Assembly: GCA_018902385.1 (NCBI GenBank)
Contig: JABSSW010000030.1
Coordinates: 186,001-250,000, forward strand
From: Physcia stellaris
Lineage: Eukaryota > Ascomycota > Lecanoromycetes > Caliciales > Physciaceae
Direction of reading: 5' to 3'
Length of the DNA: 64,000 nt
A program made the translations under genes and the position numbers. Positions 1 through 11,052 of the stretch are shown here, piece after piece (within the stretch, counting starts at the first letter, position 1; the number at the start of each line of letters is the position of its first letter). The notes beneath the pieces are model-generated. The model ran no database searches, had not been told where the DNA came from, and saw only the letters and a list, made by a program, of their open reading frames with translations.

Positions 1-1164
1 AAAAGTTATCGTCTCATCTGATGAGCTAGTTAAGAACACGCTTATGCAGAAGACAGTGGCACGCAAAACGCCCATATCAAGAAACAACAGATCCTCGAGA
101 CGTTCAAAGACATGCGCATCTGGCTTGTCTGCCTTGGGGCGTTGCTCACGTCTATCCCAACCGGCGGGATTACCAGCTTCCAATCAATCCTCTTGACCAC
201 TTTCGGTACTATTTCCTTTTCTACCTACCCTTGCCCCCTCGTCCGCGCCCCACTTCCACTGATCCGTCTAAATTTACCTTTCGATGCCAATTTCAACTCC
301 CAAATGTTTCCTCTCAGAGGGTCCTACTCACATAAAGAATAGGCTACACATCCCAACAAGCCCTAATTCTCACCACCCCCACCGGCGCAATTGGCGCAAT
401 AAGTGTCCTTCTTGTCGGCTACCTCTCCGATAAATGGCACGACCGCTCTCTCGTTATATTAATCTCCATCTTCCCCACAATCCTTGGCGCAGGCCTAATG
501 ATCGGGCTTGATCCAGATGGCGTACCGAAAAACAAAGCTGGTCTGCTCGCTGCTAGTTTCCTGACCGGGTAGGGCCCCTTTCACTATTTCCTCTCTCCTT
601 TCTCCTTCTCGTTATCATCCCTTCAGAACGGCAGTAGAAAACTTCAGACAAGCAATTCCCTCAGAAGACTCTGCCGCGTTTTACATTAGCGTTTCTATGG
701 ATCTAGTAACCATGATTGCTAAAAACGAATCAAACAGCACATTCGGCGCAGCATTCATGCTCCTCCTCGCCTGGAACGCATCCAACATCGCGGGCCACTC
801 CAAAAAAGTAACGGCCAACGCACTGACCCTCGTCGCGGGCAGCGTCGGCCAAATAATCGGTACGCAGACCTTCCAAGCCCGCGAAGCGCCAGGGTACAGG
901 TCTGGAAAGATCAGTATCGTGGCTACACTGGCGGCGCTGTGTGTTGTTGTTGTGGCGTTGAGGCTTTTCAATGATGCGTTGAATGAACGGAATAGGAAGG
1001 CGTTGAGGGGGATGGAGGGAGTGAGCGAGGAGGAGAGGGAGAGGATGAGGGATGAGATGGCGTTTAGGGACGAGACGGATCGGAGGAATGTGTTTTTGTG
1101 TATACGCATTGAGGTGGTGGCCCTTCGCCTTAGTAGAGCTACGCATCAGAATAGTGACATTTAG
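1..1164 (+). CDS. MFS transporter, allantoate permease (Dal5)-like, 3' part
   Basis: Plasma-membrane major facilitator of the anion:cation symporter/allantoate permease type, probably importing a small organic anion. Only the C-terminal half is in the window. Supported exons are about 50-205, 343-568 and 738-1164; the introns 206-342 and 569-737 have GT..AG ends and removing them restores the family reading GYTSQQALILTTPTGA and then SFLTGTFGAAFMLLLAWNAS followed by the conserved SKKVTANALT segment. An acceptor at 48-49 suggests that a further intron crosses the window start. The last membrane helices are visible around 900-980, followed by an acidic/basic cytoplasmic tail. Family members usually end close to an FVY motif; here a T run at 1093-1097 seems one base short, so the frame passes that point and stops at 1164. 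Substrate not determinable from sequence. Confidence 0.8.
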
Positions 1165-2012
1165 CTGGGCTCAGCCTGTTCTTCCCCACCCAACCACCGT
1201 CCATCCAGCACCTCCAATAGCTCGTCACCAGTTTCTTAGACCGCCAATACCTTTTCCCTTCGTCCCTGTCAGTACCCAGCAATACATCTCATAGCTCGCA
1301 CGCCTGCACCTCTCCTCTCCAACTCCTCAAACCCTTCGAAAAAGGCCTCTCGCCCCCCAAGTAAAGGAAACACAAGACGCCACCAAAGCCCAAAAGTCAC
1401 ACAGAGTATACCTAAACCAACCATCTCATCCCCCCGCCCCAAAGCACGCATATCCGATATCCCCATCTATTCCATTCCTACCAAGGATCATGTGAGCAAA
1501 GGCCAACAACAGCTGATATCGTCGTTACCGTTCGCATTCTAATTTCATGAATGATTGCGAAGTAGCAGAAAACAAGGTCTAGCAAATGGTTGTGTCGGGG
1601 ATCGTGAGTTAGGCGTGTATTGGATGTAGATATACGATTCGGTCGCTGCTGTGGTGGGATGGCGCGAGGGTGAAGCGGGTGATTGGGGGAGATGAGAGGG
1701 GGCGGGTATTAGGGAGGTGGGCTTTGGTTTTGGGCTTTTGGATGGGTTGAGGGTACTAACTGCATGGAGAAGACGAGAGAAGACTTGTGGGGACGAGTGA
1801 TTGGTGAGCCAGAGGGGTGGATCATGTATGGAGGATGGTAGCTGTTCATCAGGAACTGCTAAGGGGCTCGAAAGAAAGGGAACCGGTTTGCGGACGAGAG
1901 AGGAGATGAAAAAGTGACATGTTTTATCTAAACTAGAATCTATCGAAAAATAACATAATCTTCACAAGAAGAACACACACACACAAAAGAAGGACAGTAG
2001 TTCATCTCATAC
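1165..2012. other. intergenic, no gene seen
   Basis: Between the transporter and the 3' end of the next, minus-strand gene. Short open frames on both strands show no recognisable motif or splice structure. Contains purine-rich stretches around 1620-1760 and a short CA repeat near 1974-1985. Confidence 0.5.
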
Positions 2013-3979
2013 CTAGATCGCACTCGCATCAATCACAACGATATCGACCTCCTCGGCCCCAACTTGAACCTCAAAACTCACATCCTTTCCTCCAGCCACG
2101 ACCTCTACCCCCCTCAACTCCCCATTCACATAGATCGCCCAACACCGATCCTCAAGCCCCTTAACACAAACCGGCAGCCCTACCTCTCCCCCATCCCAGC
2201 TCCTAACCGTAACGACCACCGCCCTACACTCCTTCACCCAAACTCCCCTCAAGAAATCAACTCCACATTCCAGCCCCCCGCCTTCCACCCACGGCTGTCC
2301 TCTCACCACCTCCCTCGTCCAGGGCTGATCCCACATTTTCTTCTGCCCATCCTGCACATTCAGCCGCGCATACCCAATCGCTGCGTTCCCGGAATAGGGC
2401 TCCATATAGCGGTAATTGCCCTCGTTGTCCCACCCGGGCTCATGGCGCGCGTAGTGCAGCCCGCCTTTCGTCCATGTGGGGTTGAGGTATTTGTCTGCAT
2501 GGCGCAGGAGCGGATCCAGGGCTGGCGGGCCGGCGACCTCGGAGAGCCATTGGGCGACGAAGCCAAATGTGGGGAGGGGCACGCGGGAGCGCTGCATTGG
2601 TGCTTTTTGGAATCCCTTTTGTAAGGGGCTGGAAGGCTGGTCTGAGATGGCGGCGTAGGCTTGAGATAGGACGGAGGGGGATTCGGGGTCAAGGTTTTGC
2701 GAGAAGGATATGTCGCGGATAGCGTTGGCTAATTCCGGGGGCGGATGTTGAGGCGGTTGTCGGGGGTAGGTTGCAGGAAGCCGACGCCGATGGTTGGGTA
2801 GAGGGATTTGACTTGAGCGTAGTTCCAGGGCATGTAGCCCATTATCCTATGAAGGTGTAAAGTTAGCGAAAGGAGATGAAAGGGAGATAGTGGTGAGATG
2901 TGGGAGATGAGGGTATAATTACCACGCTGAATGGGAGATGTCCTGGCTAGTAAGGACACGGTCTTGTCTGACAGAATACCAGCGACGGAAAAGCCCATTC
3001 TCGGATATGAAGCCACCACGATCGGCCCAAGCCTTTTTGTACTTGGGAAGGACTTCGTCGATGACGTTGGTTCCGTTCCGGATGTCGTTGTACCGGATTG
3101 CGATGAACTACCTATCGTAAGTATCATATGTATTCTGAGATTACCGAGTGACCCACGGGAAATTGATTGCAGACAATGAACACAGTGTTAGGTTCGCAAC
3201 ATGCACCCATCCAATTGTCTTGTTCCATCTGCTTGAGGATGGTCTCTTGAAGCTTGGTTCTGTTGTAGCAGTACCGCTCGGCCCCCATTCCCCACCACAT
3301 GGGGTCCCAATTGAAGACAACGCTGTCTTTCTCGTCATAACGATCATCGTCAAACAGCATTGAGTAAAGAGACAACATCAGCAGTAAATGCCCCGAATAC
3401 TAGGATAGAAGAGTCAGCCAGCCTTCATCGATGAGGCGAGCTTCTTTATTTTCCACACGGGGATTCTTAAAGCGTCTTTAAGGCTTCGTAACTCACCATT
3501 ACATTTTCCTTGCACACCGGATCCGCCCAGGGTTTCCTCATTTCTTTGAGGTCCGGATCCAGTAGAGTTCCCGAATGACTAGTCAAATACCAATATCCCC
3601 AAACATCTGGACGGAGCATCTTGGCAATCATCTTGTCCATCAATGATTTGAACACGGATCTCAAAGCGGGTAGACGGTGATAGTGAGCTGCACCGGCCGC
3701 ATAAGTCATAAAAGCGATCTGATAACGATAAGATCCCTCGTCATGATCTTGTCCTGACGCTCCTCCCATGAACGACCAGTCCCCGTCTGGCTGAGACACC
3801 AGATTATGGAAGTGGCGAAGGTGACCGCACTGTTCTTTGGTCAACCTGGGAAGCTTTGAGACTTCCTCAACAAGATGAGTCGGTAAGGTGATAGGGATAG
3901 TCGGGAGGCTGATGTGGTCTTCTCCGTCCGTTGGGAACACTTTGCCATTGCTGAGCGTCTGGGGTCTTGTTAGAGACAT
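2013..3979 (-). CDS. linalool dehydratase/isomerase-like (LDI-domain) protein
   Basis: Member of the family with the linalool dehydratase-isomerase (alpha/alpha-barrel) domain, found in fungi as an enzyme or enzyme-like protein of unknown substrate. Exons on the minus strand: 3979-3497, 3399-3157, 3107-2923, 2846-2013, with introns of 97, 49 and 76 bp having proper GT..AG ends. Family blocks appear in order: YSGHLLLMLSLY, FNWDPMWWGMG, CCEPNTVFIVCNQFP, RYNDIRNGTN, GYMPWNYAQVKSLYP, PTFGFVAQWLSE, LNPTWTKGGLHYARH, GNAAIGYARLN and MWDQPWTRE. Start chosen at the ATG at 3979 because the extension above it has no family similarity. A G run at 2737-2741 (plus strand) appears one base short; adding one base makes the total exactly 582 codons including stop, so this looks like a sequence error rather than decay. 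Neighbours (MFS, esterase, P450) are typical of accessory metabolism. Confidence 0.85.
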
Positions 3980-4808
3980 GATGAATGAATATGATTGTTC
4001 GCTTGCAACTTGCTCAATGACTTTGAAGACATCGCGGAGGTACGTGGTTTTATATTCCAATTCAACGCCAAACCGAGGTCCTGCCCTGACCCCGATTACA
4101 AAAAGCTGCCGAGTAACGCGGCTACGATGATTGTCAGGATGCGTCAATTTGATATCTATGTTCACCTCCGTCCTATAACGATGGCCTTAGGGATAGGAGG
4201 ATTCTCGTCTGACGTCACTGCGCGTCTTCTCAAAATCCGAAGGTGGCGAGGCGTTATGCAGTGTGTCCGGCGAGTCAATCATGGCGTAGACCACACTTCT
4301 TTTGTTTTTATTCGGTGTACGGTCTGAAGGTATGTGTCTGACAGCCCGTGAGCTTTGAATCCGCAAATCATTTATGCTGTCTAATTGACACCTGTGGCTT
4401 ATCGATTATAGTGCCGCTCGGGGCTACTGATGCCTTCATGGCAAAGCTGCTTTCGACTTCGGTCCTATGGCCTTTGGATACGGAAGAAAGGATCCTTCCC
4501 GGATGGCTAATTCCTTCCCGGCGAGTCTTCGATCCGTGCTTATATCATCTGCCCAACCCAGAATGGTAGCTCATGCTAATTGACCAAAGGGCGACAACTG
4601 ATAACGATCCCGTCGTTCTCCGAAATGCTTCTTTCCCTCCTGCCCGACTACATGATAGACGATGCTAAGTCAAGAGCGGAAAAGCCATTACTTCACGGCC
4701 TACCCAGAAGCCGAAACGAGGTAGCTGAGCTCAGTCATTGCACCTCTAGGACTCCTCGCTCTCCCTCATTTCCATCCTGATGGTATCCAAAAGTTCGCGC
4801 AATGTAAT
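3980..4808. other. intergenic, upstream of the LDI-like gene
   Basis: Holds the promoter and 5' leader of the minus-strand LDI-like gene and the 3' flank of the next minus-strand gene. No supported coding sequence, RNA gene or repeat seen. Confidence 0.5.
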
Positions 4809-5676
4809 TTAGAGACTCGCCTTCGTCATCGACTTATCGAAGTTCACCTCCGTTGTGCAAACAATAAGCGTATCCTTCATGCTCGGCAATCTCCACTTCT
4901 TATTGGCATCCTGATAGTCGTCACTTGCAATCATATGCGCAAAATGTTCCATGCTTGGATAGTGCGCCACGGCAATCTGCCAAGAGCCAATCAGATCATT
5001 CTTCACTCCCTGGTTCCAAGCCCCATCGCCTGCCCAATGGTGTGAGAGAGAAAAAACTTACCTCTTCCCAACCCCAACATCCATCAGAACAGCTATCAGG
5101 GACCACCTTCCCCACAATCTTCGCCACGCCTCCTCTCCTCGACCCAACCGACTCCGCAAATGCCTGGCCGTATTTCAAATACTCTTCTTTCTTACCCGGA
5201 AGAAAGGCAAGCAGATTTAGCATCGACACTGCGCCTTGAGGTCCCTTGCCGCTCGTGATCCACTCCCGCAGCTCTCGGCTCAGTTCAAGTGCTTGCGCAG
5301 ACTCAACTACCCTAGACTGGGACAGCGAGCCTGTCAATGGAGGAATGTCACCCAAGGGAGGATGCAGGAGACGAGCATTCCTCATTGGAAAGGTTTGAAG
5401 GAGTTTGGATGGGATGCCAGCTTGGATGGACCAGGACTGTCGGATCACTGGCTGGATTCCTGCTGGGAGCGAAGTTACAGCATTGGGGAGTATGAGCATT
5501 AGGTCCCAGGGATATGTTGGGGTGATAAGACTGTGCTTGGAGAGAGTAGTTGGTGTGATAATCCATCTCAGTACTTGAGCGGTAATCAATGGTTGGAGTG
5601 AGCTTTCGCGGAGTTTCGAGATAAAAGGAGGAATCGAGGTGTTGAGAGAGAGTAAGAAGATAGTACAGACGGGCAT
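4809..5676 (-). CDS. DUF1330-like dimeric alpha-beta barrel protein
   Basis: Two exons on the minus strand, 5676-5062 and 4976-4809, joined over an 85-bp intron (donor GTAAGT, acceptor GCAG), giving 260 residues. The C-terminal half carries a DUF1330-type ferredoxin-like fold: GAVSMLNLLAF, EYLKYGQAFAE, then after the intron IAVAHYPSMEHFAHMIAS and DDYQ, ending with an alpha-beta pattern. The N-terminal 130 residues are less conserved and resemble a degenerate second copy of the same fold (MPVCTIFLLSLNT..FISKLRES). Function of the family is not established; relatives include small-molecule-handling and quinone/aldehyde-related barrels. Soluble, no signal peptide. Confidence 0.75.
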
Positions 5677-6343
5677 GTTGAGCCTTATTGAAATCCTCTA
5701 CGCTTCGACCCTGTGACTAGATGGCGTTGACGTGATCAACAGGTCTGCCTAGATGAAGCTGTCAACAACGAGTTCGGATGAAGGTATTCAAGCCGTTAGT
5801 CCGAGCCACGGATCTCGGCACAGAAAGACGAATGCGCCTTACGTCACTGGTGCTGACGGAAAGCGTCGGGTACGTGTGTACCTTACATCAAGTATGTACT
5901 TGTATAGATTATCACGAGACATGGAAGAAAGGATCAGTCGATCCGTAACTATAACACTTGAGTTTCTAGAGCCTGGACATACGAACTAGTGTTAGACAAG
6001 TAAGGTATCAGTGGCGCAAATCAAAACTCCGGAAGTAGAGAGAAGAAGTGCAAGAACGAGACTCATTCTGCAGCTTCTGCTTTCCGCCTTTATATTGTAG
6101 CTTTACCAGCTGCCTTTCTGTGGACTAGCTGAAACCGAAAGCACATCAAACTGGTGTCGATGTGCAGTCCATCCAGGGAACTTCCATTAACCTTATCAAC
6201 AGGAAGAAGCACCTCCTAAGAGACTGCCTCTTGTGCAAATTGTGGCCGCTGAGGCGACCTGTTTCGTGTTTAGAGCTGACGTATCTATCACGTCAGCTGC
6301 GTGAGAGTATTAGGTCAAGAGGGTTTGAGAGTACAACTCGGAT
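5677..6343. other. intergenic
   Basis: Short open frames only; no homology-like motifs, no convincing splice sites. Holds the promoter of the DUF1330-like gene and the 3' flank of the esterase gene. Confidence 0.45.
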
Positions 6344-8274
6344 TTAACCTTTGGTGACCGGCCACACAGGTGTCGCGGCCGACACAAAACCCTTGTATGG
6401 CGGATTAACCCCAACACAATGCTCAATCAATCCGTTACTATTTTGTTCAGTAAAGCTCTTGGTTATGTTTTCGGCTTCTGCAGCTCTTCTGTCTTCCCAC
6501 TGCTCGAGCTCCTCGCCGGTTGGAGCAACGTGTATCCACACCTCGTGGTCGTCACCATCCATCCCTCCTACTCTTTTCAGCCGCCTTCTTAATTTTGGGA
6601 CTACTCTACCCTGCATCTCATGCTTCAACTTCAACCGCATTGCCATCCACTCTTTATCCGGCTTGTGCTCCGACGGTAGTCTCTCCAAGCGTGGCTGTTC
6701 AAGCAAGTTTTCGCCTCGTAACGAGCGGTGGCAGCGGCAAGACCTGAGCAAGGAATTCAAGGGAGGCGCTAACGTTGAGGTCGATGGCTCGTTGAGGCTT
6801 AAGTGTCATTTTGAGAAACAAAGACGCCATGTGTGGATATATGATGCAAAAGTCGGATTGAGATATATGGATGGTCCCACGGACGGTCATCAGCCCGCTG
6901 GGAGCACCGCGTCTGCTCGTCTCCTCACAAAGGCTTGTAGCTGTCTTGAAATTTTCATCCCAATAAGTGAATGCTTCACTGTTGATTCCTAGTAAAGGGA
7001 CTTCTATGCGGTGATCAGGGTCCGAAGCAGGTTTTAAGGGAGCGCCCCAGATATCGTAGATGATGGCCTGCGTGACCCAGCGGAACCGCTTTTTCTCCCT
7101 CAGAACCTCGATCGTTGCGGCAGCACCAAAGGAGTGACCCAGCATGGTCACCTGGTTCATATTGATTCGGCCTTTCCAGTCCGACCAATCGACGCCTTCT
7201 AGGCCACGAGATGACGCTCCGACGCCGCCAGCTTTGCGAAGGTTACATTCTGCAACATCTTCCCCGCAACCATCATTGATGGCATTGACCAAGTCGTAAG
7301 CCTCATCGATTTCTGCCAAACGTAGCGCGAGCTGAGCAGCACGTAGCTCATTATCGACACCTTTAGGATTGCTAGGTCGGGTGTCCATTGGATTGTCTTT
7401 TGGAAAAATAAAGTCCACTGTATCGTATCTCTCTCTCGATTCCCAGTTATAGTGATGGACCTTGCCATTCTCTTCTCGCTCCCCACGGCTCCCCGAGCCT
7501 GCAGGTGGATGGTTGACCAGAGTCCGGGCGCCTGTACCGTCACGGTGCTCAAGTGCGACCACAACAAAGCCATGGCTAGCAAACTCTCCACACAGGGCAC
7601 TGTAGGCGGTGCGCGATCCGCCCATACCATGACTGAACATCATGAGAGGGAAGACCGGCTTTTCAGGTTGTCCTTCTGGTGGATCGCCTTTGTGGTCCTT
7701 GACTGCCCATTCCGCTGTTTTTGAATTGTAAAGCGTTGGCCAATGATTGGCGAGTTTGGCATTTCGGAATGCTGGAATTTTGGTGAACCAAGTGCTCGTC
7801 ATAAACAATAGCATCGTCGGCCATTGCGGCAAACCCGAGAACTTCGCATAGCCTTGTGCCGTCTTTGATCTCGGTGCAGGAAGCCACAATCCTTTAGACC
7901 AATTTCTGTGAGCCTTGCCGTCTTTGCAAGTGCCAGGATCGGGTACGGAAGGATAGTATATACAGACAAGTACGGTCTCGAGCTGAAGCATGTGCCGGCC
8001 GTGGCGCGTAATGTGAGAGAAATGGCGAGGGGAGGTGGCAGGAGTTTCAATATCCATTATGCCCACCTTAAACCGCTGTTAGCTTGGCACATAAGTCTGG
8101 ACATAGCAACGTACATTGTAGGGCCCGGAATATTTAGGTAGCGAGCGCGGATATGGTAGTCTGTCCCGCAGACTCCGAGGTGGTCTTGATTTCGAAGGCT
8201 TAGGAGGAGAAACGTCGTGCGGAGGTGCTCCCGACTCTACGCGGAGCACCAGACAGACGATCAAAGTGGGCCAT
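6344..8274 (-). CDS. PAF-acetylhydrolase-like (phospholipase A2 group VII type) esterase
   Basis: Serine esterase of the platelet-activating factor acetylhydrolase isoform II family, expected to hydrolyse short or oxidised acyl chains of phospholipids. Alpha/beta-hydrolase features: oxyanion region FSHGMGGSRTAYS, nucleophile elbow GHSFGAAA, acid in IYDIWGAPL, catalytic His in GTIHISQSDF. A 48-bp intron (8114-8067, donor GTACGT, branch-like GCTAAC) joins SGPYN to VGIMDIE, the standard start of the conserved region. The conserved C-terminus (LPSEHKPDKEWMAMRLK, VWIHVAPT) is in another frame than the catalytic part, with the change near 6712-6725; this is a one-base frame break in an otherwise conserved protein. 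The N-terminal exon is uncertain: an ATG at 8274 gives a plausible start but a second break or small intron would be needed. Confidence 0.8.
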
Positions 8275-8903
8275 CGTTGTGGTATTTAATGACGTGTAGG
8301 GGATCTAGGTGTTAGTGATCTGGTTGCGTATGAGATGATCTCATCCCCTCGCTTGAATTACAGCAGTAGTGAAAGTAGTCGATGCCTCGCTTTTCCCCGG
8401 GTTGGTCATGCTGAAGAACGTGAAGCTCGGGGCAAGCCAATCTGGGGTCGCATCGTAGGTATATGCTTTGGAAGGAAGCTTGAGAGGCAGCATCGTCAGA
8501 GATAACGGGACGGCTGGTCGGATGAACCGTTTGCTGGAGCGTTGAAGTCATCTTTACTGTACGGCACGGAGAGCTCGGATCCATTGTCTACGTCACCCTT
8601 GATTGCGATGGAACTTTCCGAGACTCGACGTGTTTTTTCGTCTATCGCGCTTGGATCCCGGTTAGTTTCTCAGCCCTCTCGAGGCTTGGCATCGGATTTA
8701 GCATGACTTGGTCCGAGGGGTCGACAACCACCACTTGCAGGATTCAAGAAGCTGATGAGTAGCTAAGTCCATTCGCAAGATAGCTGAGATCGATTTAGAT
8801 AAAGGCAAATTGTATTTCAACCAAACTCAGTTCCGACCATCTTGAAATACTATCCAATCTGTTTAATCGAGCCTAGCCAAGAACCTCCACCCATGGTACC
8901 GCA
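8275..8903. other. intergenic between divergent genes
   Basis: Lies between the minus-strand esterase and the plus-strand DUF7730-like gene; holds both promoters. No supported gene. Confidence 0.45.
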
Positions 8904-10065
8904 ATGACCAGCCTCCTCGCCAAGCTGCCCCTCCGCCGCTCCAATCGCGACGAGTCCTCGAAGTCGGAAACACCCAAGCCCAAACAAATCTACGCTCCCC
9001 GCCCACTCCCCACAAAGCGGAAACGCACACTAACCCTCCCCTTGCCACCAGCTGCCAAATCCACTTTCGGTAGATCAAGGCAGCATACATCTCCGCAGGC
9101 CAACTGCTCGTTCCTGCAAAAGCTTCCGTATGACATCAGGAGAATCATTTACGATGAGATATTATGTGGGAATATCTTCCATATAATCAGGATGAGGCGG
9201 AGATTGAGGCATCTGCGATGCTCGACCGAAGACGGGGAACCGCGCGATTTGAGGGCTACGTGCTGGGGAATATTGATGGTTGATGGCAGGTCGATTAAGG
9301 AGTTTTATGCTGATAGGATGACGGATGGGGATATCCTCCCAATATTACGGACATGTAGAGCTATGTAAGTCGAAAGCATTCCTTATAATCAGTATTTCTG
9401 AATCTTGGAACCCTTTTTGTAACATCGTCTCTATCAATGTTTTTTCTCCCTTGTAGTTAGAGAGTAGTACTATTTTAGGATTAAGTAAAGGTAGCTACAC
9501 AGAAACCATTCCCCTCCTCTACACAAACAACACCTTCGACCTAAACGGTCTCGAATCCGCCCTCCTCCTCTCCTCCACCCTCCTCCCCCACCGCCTCAAT
9601 TCCATCACCTCCCTACGCCTAACATGGGCTTTCTTCCAATCCTTCTTGACATCCACGTCCTCTATTTCGAACACACGTATCCCACCTCTCGGAACCACTC
9701 CGTCCACATCCACGCTACCTCTAACTCACCGGAGAGCGCTCTTTCCAGGCGACGAAGCAACCTGGAAAGCCAGCTGGAAGGTGATCGCTGGTATGCAATC
9801 TCTGCGCGATGTCCGCATCTGGCTCGCCATGAGTCCCGCCACAGAGATGACGAAGGCGTGTGAGTGGGAAATGTTGAGCCCCTTGAGGGAGGTGGGGCGG
9901 AAGAGGGTGTTTAAGGTGAGGGTCAGTTGGACAGTTTGGGATGGGGATGGGGAGAGACGGCATGGGAAGGAGGGTGGAGAGAGAGAGGAAGAGGTGAATT
10001 ATGAGATTATTAGGCAGGTGGATCAGGATTGGGGGGCTGGGAAGTTGCGATTGCAGAATCGTTGA
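8904..10065 (+). CDS. DUF7730-type (F-box-like) protein
   Basis: Two exons, 8904-9364 and 9495-10065, with a 130-bp intron (donor GTAAGT, acceptor GGTAG); 343 residues. After a basic, proline-rich N-terminus it has the fungal family signature: FLQKLPYDIRRIIYDEILCG, then ILPILRTCRA joined across the intron to IYTETIPLLYTNNTFDL, followed by SLRLTW and a late alpha/beta region. These proteins are very numerous in filamentous ascomycetes; the N-terminal helices resemble an F-box, but a ubiquitin-ligase role is not proven. The C-terminal 50 residues are highly charged (Arg/Glu-rich). Confidence 0.8.
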
Positions 10066-11052
10066 TTGGTTCGTTCTTTCCGAAGCACTGGGAGCGTAGG
10101 CAGAAGAGTAGAGGCAACCGCGACGGTTGTGATTTGCGGAGTTAAATCGATGTGATGGACCATCTTGAATAACTGCACTTACGTTCCATTGCTGTTGTTA
10201 CGGTTAAGCATGCATTCACTTGTTGAAGATATCTATCATTCTACTTGTTCCTTGTTGCATCTTTTCTCATAGTACTCGTGCTATCAGCAAACTGAGGCGC
10301 CGACGATCGTATAAGGAAAAGAGTCAAAAGAAAAGGTTGAGGGCGAAGCGTAACCATGGACAACCCACAATACTTGAGACCCACAGAAGAGCATAGTTAA
10401 GAGAGTCAGAAGCAGTGTGGCACAGCCCACACCATTTCAGAATGAGAACACTGGTGAGACCTCAGTCTATCCCCTGGCCTCGTGTGGTGTGATTCTGCCT
10501 TCCATACATCGGTAATATCGCCACTAATACTGAGGTACACTCGTTGTATCAGAACAGGTACCCGTCCTTGGCACAAAGCATACTTGTGAACATGACATGA
10601 AGAAAACATCACTCTCTGATTTCGGCCCAAGTCGGATAATCGCATTCCGACTAGATATGTTCAATAATCGTACCACTTAGAATGAGGCTATGGGATAGCG
10701 GTGGGTTCCCTGGTCTGTATCGACCAGACTGGGTATCCTACTATGTGTTGTACGAGATAGTCTTAGATTTTTATCTGCCTCTAAGGGACCGACTTGGAAG
10801 GAGAAGACTAGCAGGTCGGCCAAGATTTGAATTACATGTGAGGATTTTTGGTATTCATATGGAGCGTGACGAGTGGTTGTTACGTAAATGGTGGGGTTTG
10901 AGGATATCGAAAGGAAATTCACGCAGAGATGCCGGATCATTATTGTGTGAATTAACGGATCCAGTCAAATCTGAAGAGACCATGTTCCCCTGAATTCTGA
11001 AACAGGGCCTCGAGGAAGCAGGCACTCTTAATGCTGAGGAAGATCGATACTA
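10066..11052. other. intergenic, one doubtful small frame
   Basis: No recognised gene. A plus-strand frame of 103 codons at 10682-10993 starts at an ATG and is basic and aromatic-rich, but it resembles nothing I know and overlaps an equally long antisense frame, so I do not call it. Confidence 0.4.

Noticed and set aside
10682-10993. 103-codon plus-strand frame
   Set aside because: No recognisable motif, no splice structure, and an equally long antisense frame; not enough support.
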